64,000 nucleotides of DNA from Rhizodiscina lignyota (Eukaryota > Ascomycota > Dothideomycetes > Aulographales > Rhizodiscinaceae): assembly GCA_010015805.1 (NCBI GenBank), contig ML978127.1, forward strand, positions 62,001 to 126,000, written 5' to 3'. Under the pieces are notes generated by a model. That model was given only the letters and a program-made list of their open reading frames with translations, did not search any database and was not told where the DNA came from. Position numbers and translations under genes: made by a program. Below are positions 63,130 to 64,000 of the stretch, piece after piece; position 1 is the stretch's first letter, and every line of letters starts with the position of its first letter.

Positions 63130-64000
63130 ATGGTCGCAGACGCAGTCATTTACCACCCGACTGTCTCACATTACCTCAAGTTTGTCGCGACGACCAGTAA
63201 GTGCATCCTCCGCGCCTTCACCCCCGCCGCAAATGCCGAGCAGCGTGACAAAGGAAGAACCTGAAGTTATTCTCTGCACCGGAAGCTGTCACGACGTCGA
63301 ACTTCTTTTTCACTGCGGTCCAATTCGTCAAGTAACAAAGCTAACATCGCATTTCCTCCGCAGCCGGTCGCGACAAAGTCCTCCGAACTCTCCAATACTT
63401 CGCGCGCTTCTACGCGTGGTACCTTTACCGCACAAACAATCCGCAATCTGCGATCGCCCCCTATGATGCGATAAAGAAAAACTTCGGCCTCACGCGCAAG
63501 ATCCTGCGCTTTGGCAAAGTCGTCGAGCATGTCAAGGCTGCTGCCATAGCTGCGGACGCCAAGGGCGGCGACGAGGTTCTGCGCGTTTGCGCCGTCGGCA
63601 GGCAATTGGGATATGCGGGGTATATGTTCTTGGACCATCTGACTATGGTGAGTACATGCGGTTTGCCTCGTGAGAGATGGCTGGAGTGGGACCGTATGCT
63701 AATGCTTGTCTAGTTGGATTCTGCGGGTATTCGGCCGTCGCCGAACGCGAAGCGCATACAGCGAGAGGCGTATAAGGCCTGGCTCGCGGCTCTGACGTTC
63801 AGCGCGGTGGCGGGCGTATACAAGCTGTACGGGCAGCAGCAGCGCGCGCGAACGCTGAACAAGCAGGAGGCCGAGGGCGCAGTTGAGGTCAAGAAGTTGG
63901 AGAGGGAGAGGGGCGAGACTACGAGACAGCTCATCAGCGATCTCTGCGATATCACAGTGCCGACATTCGCTTTGGGATACTCGAATGTACTCGATGATGG
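63130..64000 (+). CDS. PEX11: Peroxisomal biogenesis factor 11 (canonical PEX11), C-terminus beyond window
   Basis: Peroxisomal membrane protein that elongates and divides peroxisomes. Inferred exons: 63130-63196, 63364-63647 and 63714-64000, continuing off the right edge. The N-terminus MVADAVIYHPTVSHYLKF is diagnostic. It is followed by the amphipathic DKVLRTLQYFARFYAWYLY, then FGLTRKILRFGKVVEH, GIRPSPNAKRIQREAYKAW and ISDLCDITVPTFALGYSN. The first intron is long (167 bp), with a CTAACATC branch-like site. The remaining few residues after DVTxP-type LCDITVP and the C-terminal membrane segment are outside. Confidence 0.94.

Overview
This window is nuclear DNA of a filamentous ascomycete (Pezizomycotina). 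Genes are intron-poor to moderately intronic. Most introns are 47-70 bp with GTRNGT-like donors, CTRAC/CTGAC-like branch sites and short AG acceptors. Several products are typical of mould-type fungi: a Kch1-type potassium channel, a secreted GH24 lysozyme, a laccase and tyrosinase, MCT- and Dal5-type MFS carriers, and Pex11-family proteins. The species cannot be named from this sequence. Exon joins given below were worked out by hand from splice signals, reading frame and family motifs.

Layout. 0-5.2 kb: a tyrosinase (minus strand, running off the left edge) and a laccase-type multicopper oxidase (plus strand) are transcribed away from each other. 6.1-9.4 kb: an MDR oxidoreductase and a GH43 glycosidase. 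9.9-14.9 kb: mitochondrial ETF-ubiquinone oxidoreductase, an F-box-like protein and a Dap1/PGRMC haem-binding protein. 15.9-21.6 kb: a membrane-anchored protein with an LPxLD-type pentapeptide repeat, a coiled-coil protein of unknown function, TMA7 and the tRNA adenosine deaminase TAD2. 21.8-26.1 kb: a second F-box-like protein, paralogous to the first, and an amidase. 26.2-35.0 kb is a dense housekeeping block: RRP3 and SSF1 (head to head, both ribosome biogenesis), a broken oxygenase remnant, ARP6, the glucosidase II beta subunit and a secreted protein. 36.2-41.4 kb: an MFS carrier, an orphan gene, a Pex11-family gene and a secreted amidohydrolase/decarboxylase. 41.4-49.3 kb is gene-poor, with a GH24 lysozyme, a two-exon cysteine-rich secreted peptide and a CMD-like gene. 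49.3-56.2 kb: a KCH1 channel, then an FAD monooxygenase divergent from a Dal5-type carrier. 56.3-64 kb: RPN7, an NmrA/isoflavone-reductase-like gene, an alpha/beta hydrolase, the cap methyltransferase ABD1 and a canonical PEX11 running off the right edge.

How it fits together. Most of the window is core cell biology (rRNA processing, proteasome, mRNA capping, tRNA editing, ER glycoprotein quality control, peroxisome division). It is interleaved with environment-facing enzymes: phenol oxidases, GH43, lysozyme, aromatic-type monooxygenase and decarboxylase, and transporters. The most unusual items are the lysozyme plus cysteine-rich peptide in a gene-poor island, two well-supported GC-AG introns in the two copper oxidases, the pentapeptide-repeat membrane protein, and the RRP3/SSF1 shared promoter. 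No transposon, CRISPR array, rRNA or convincing tRNA was recognised.
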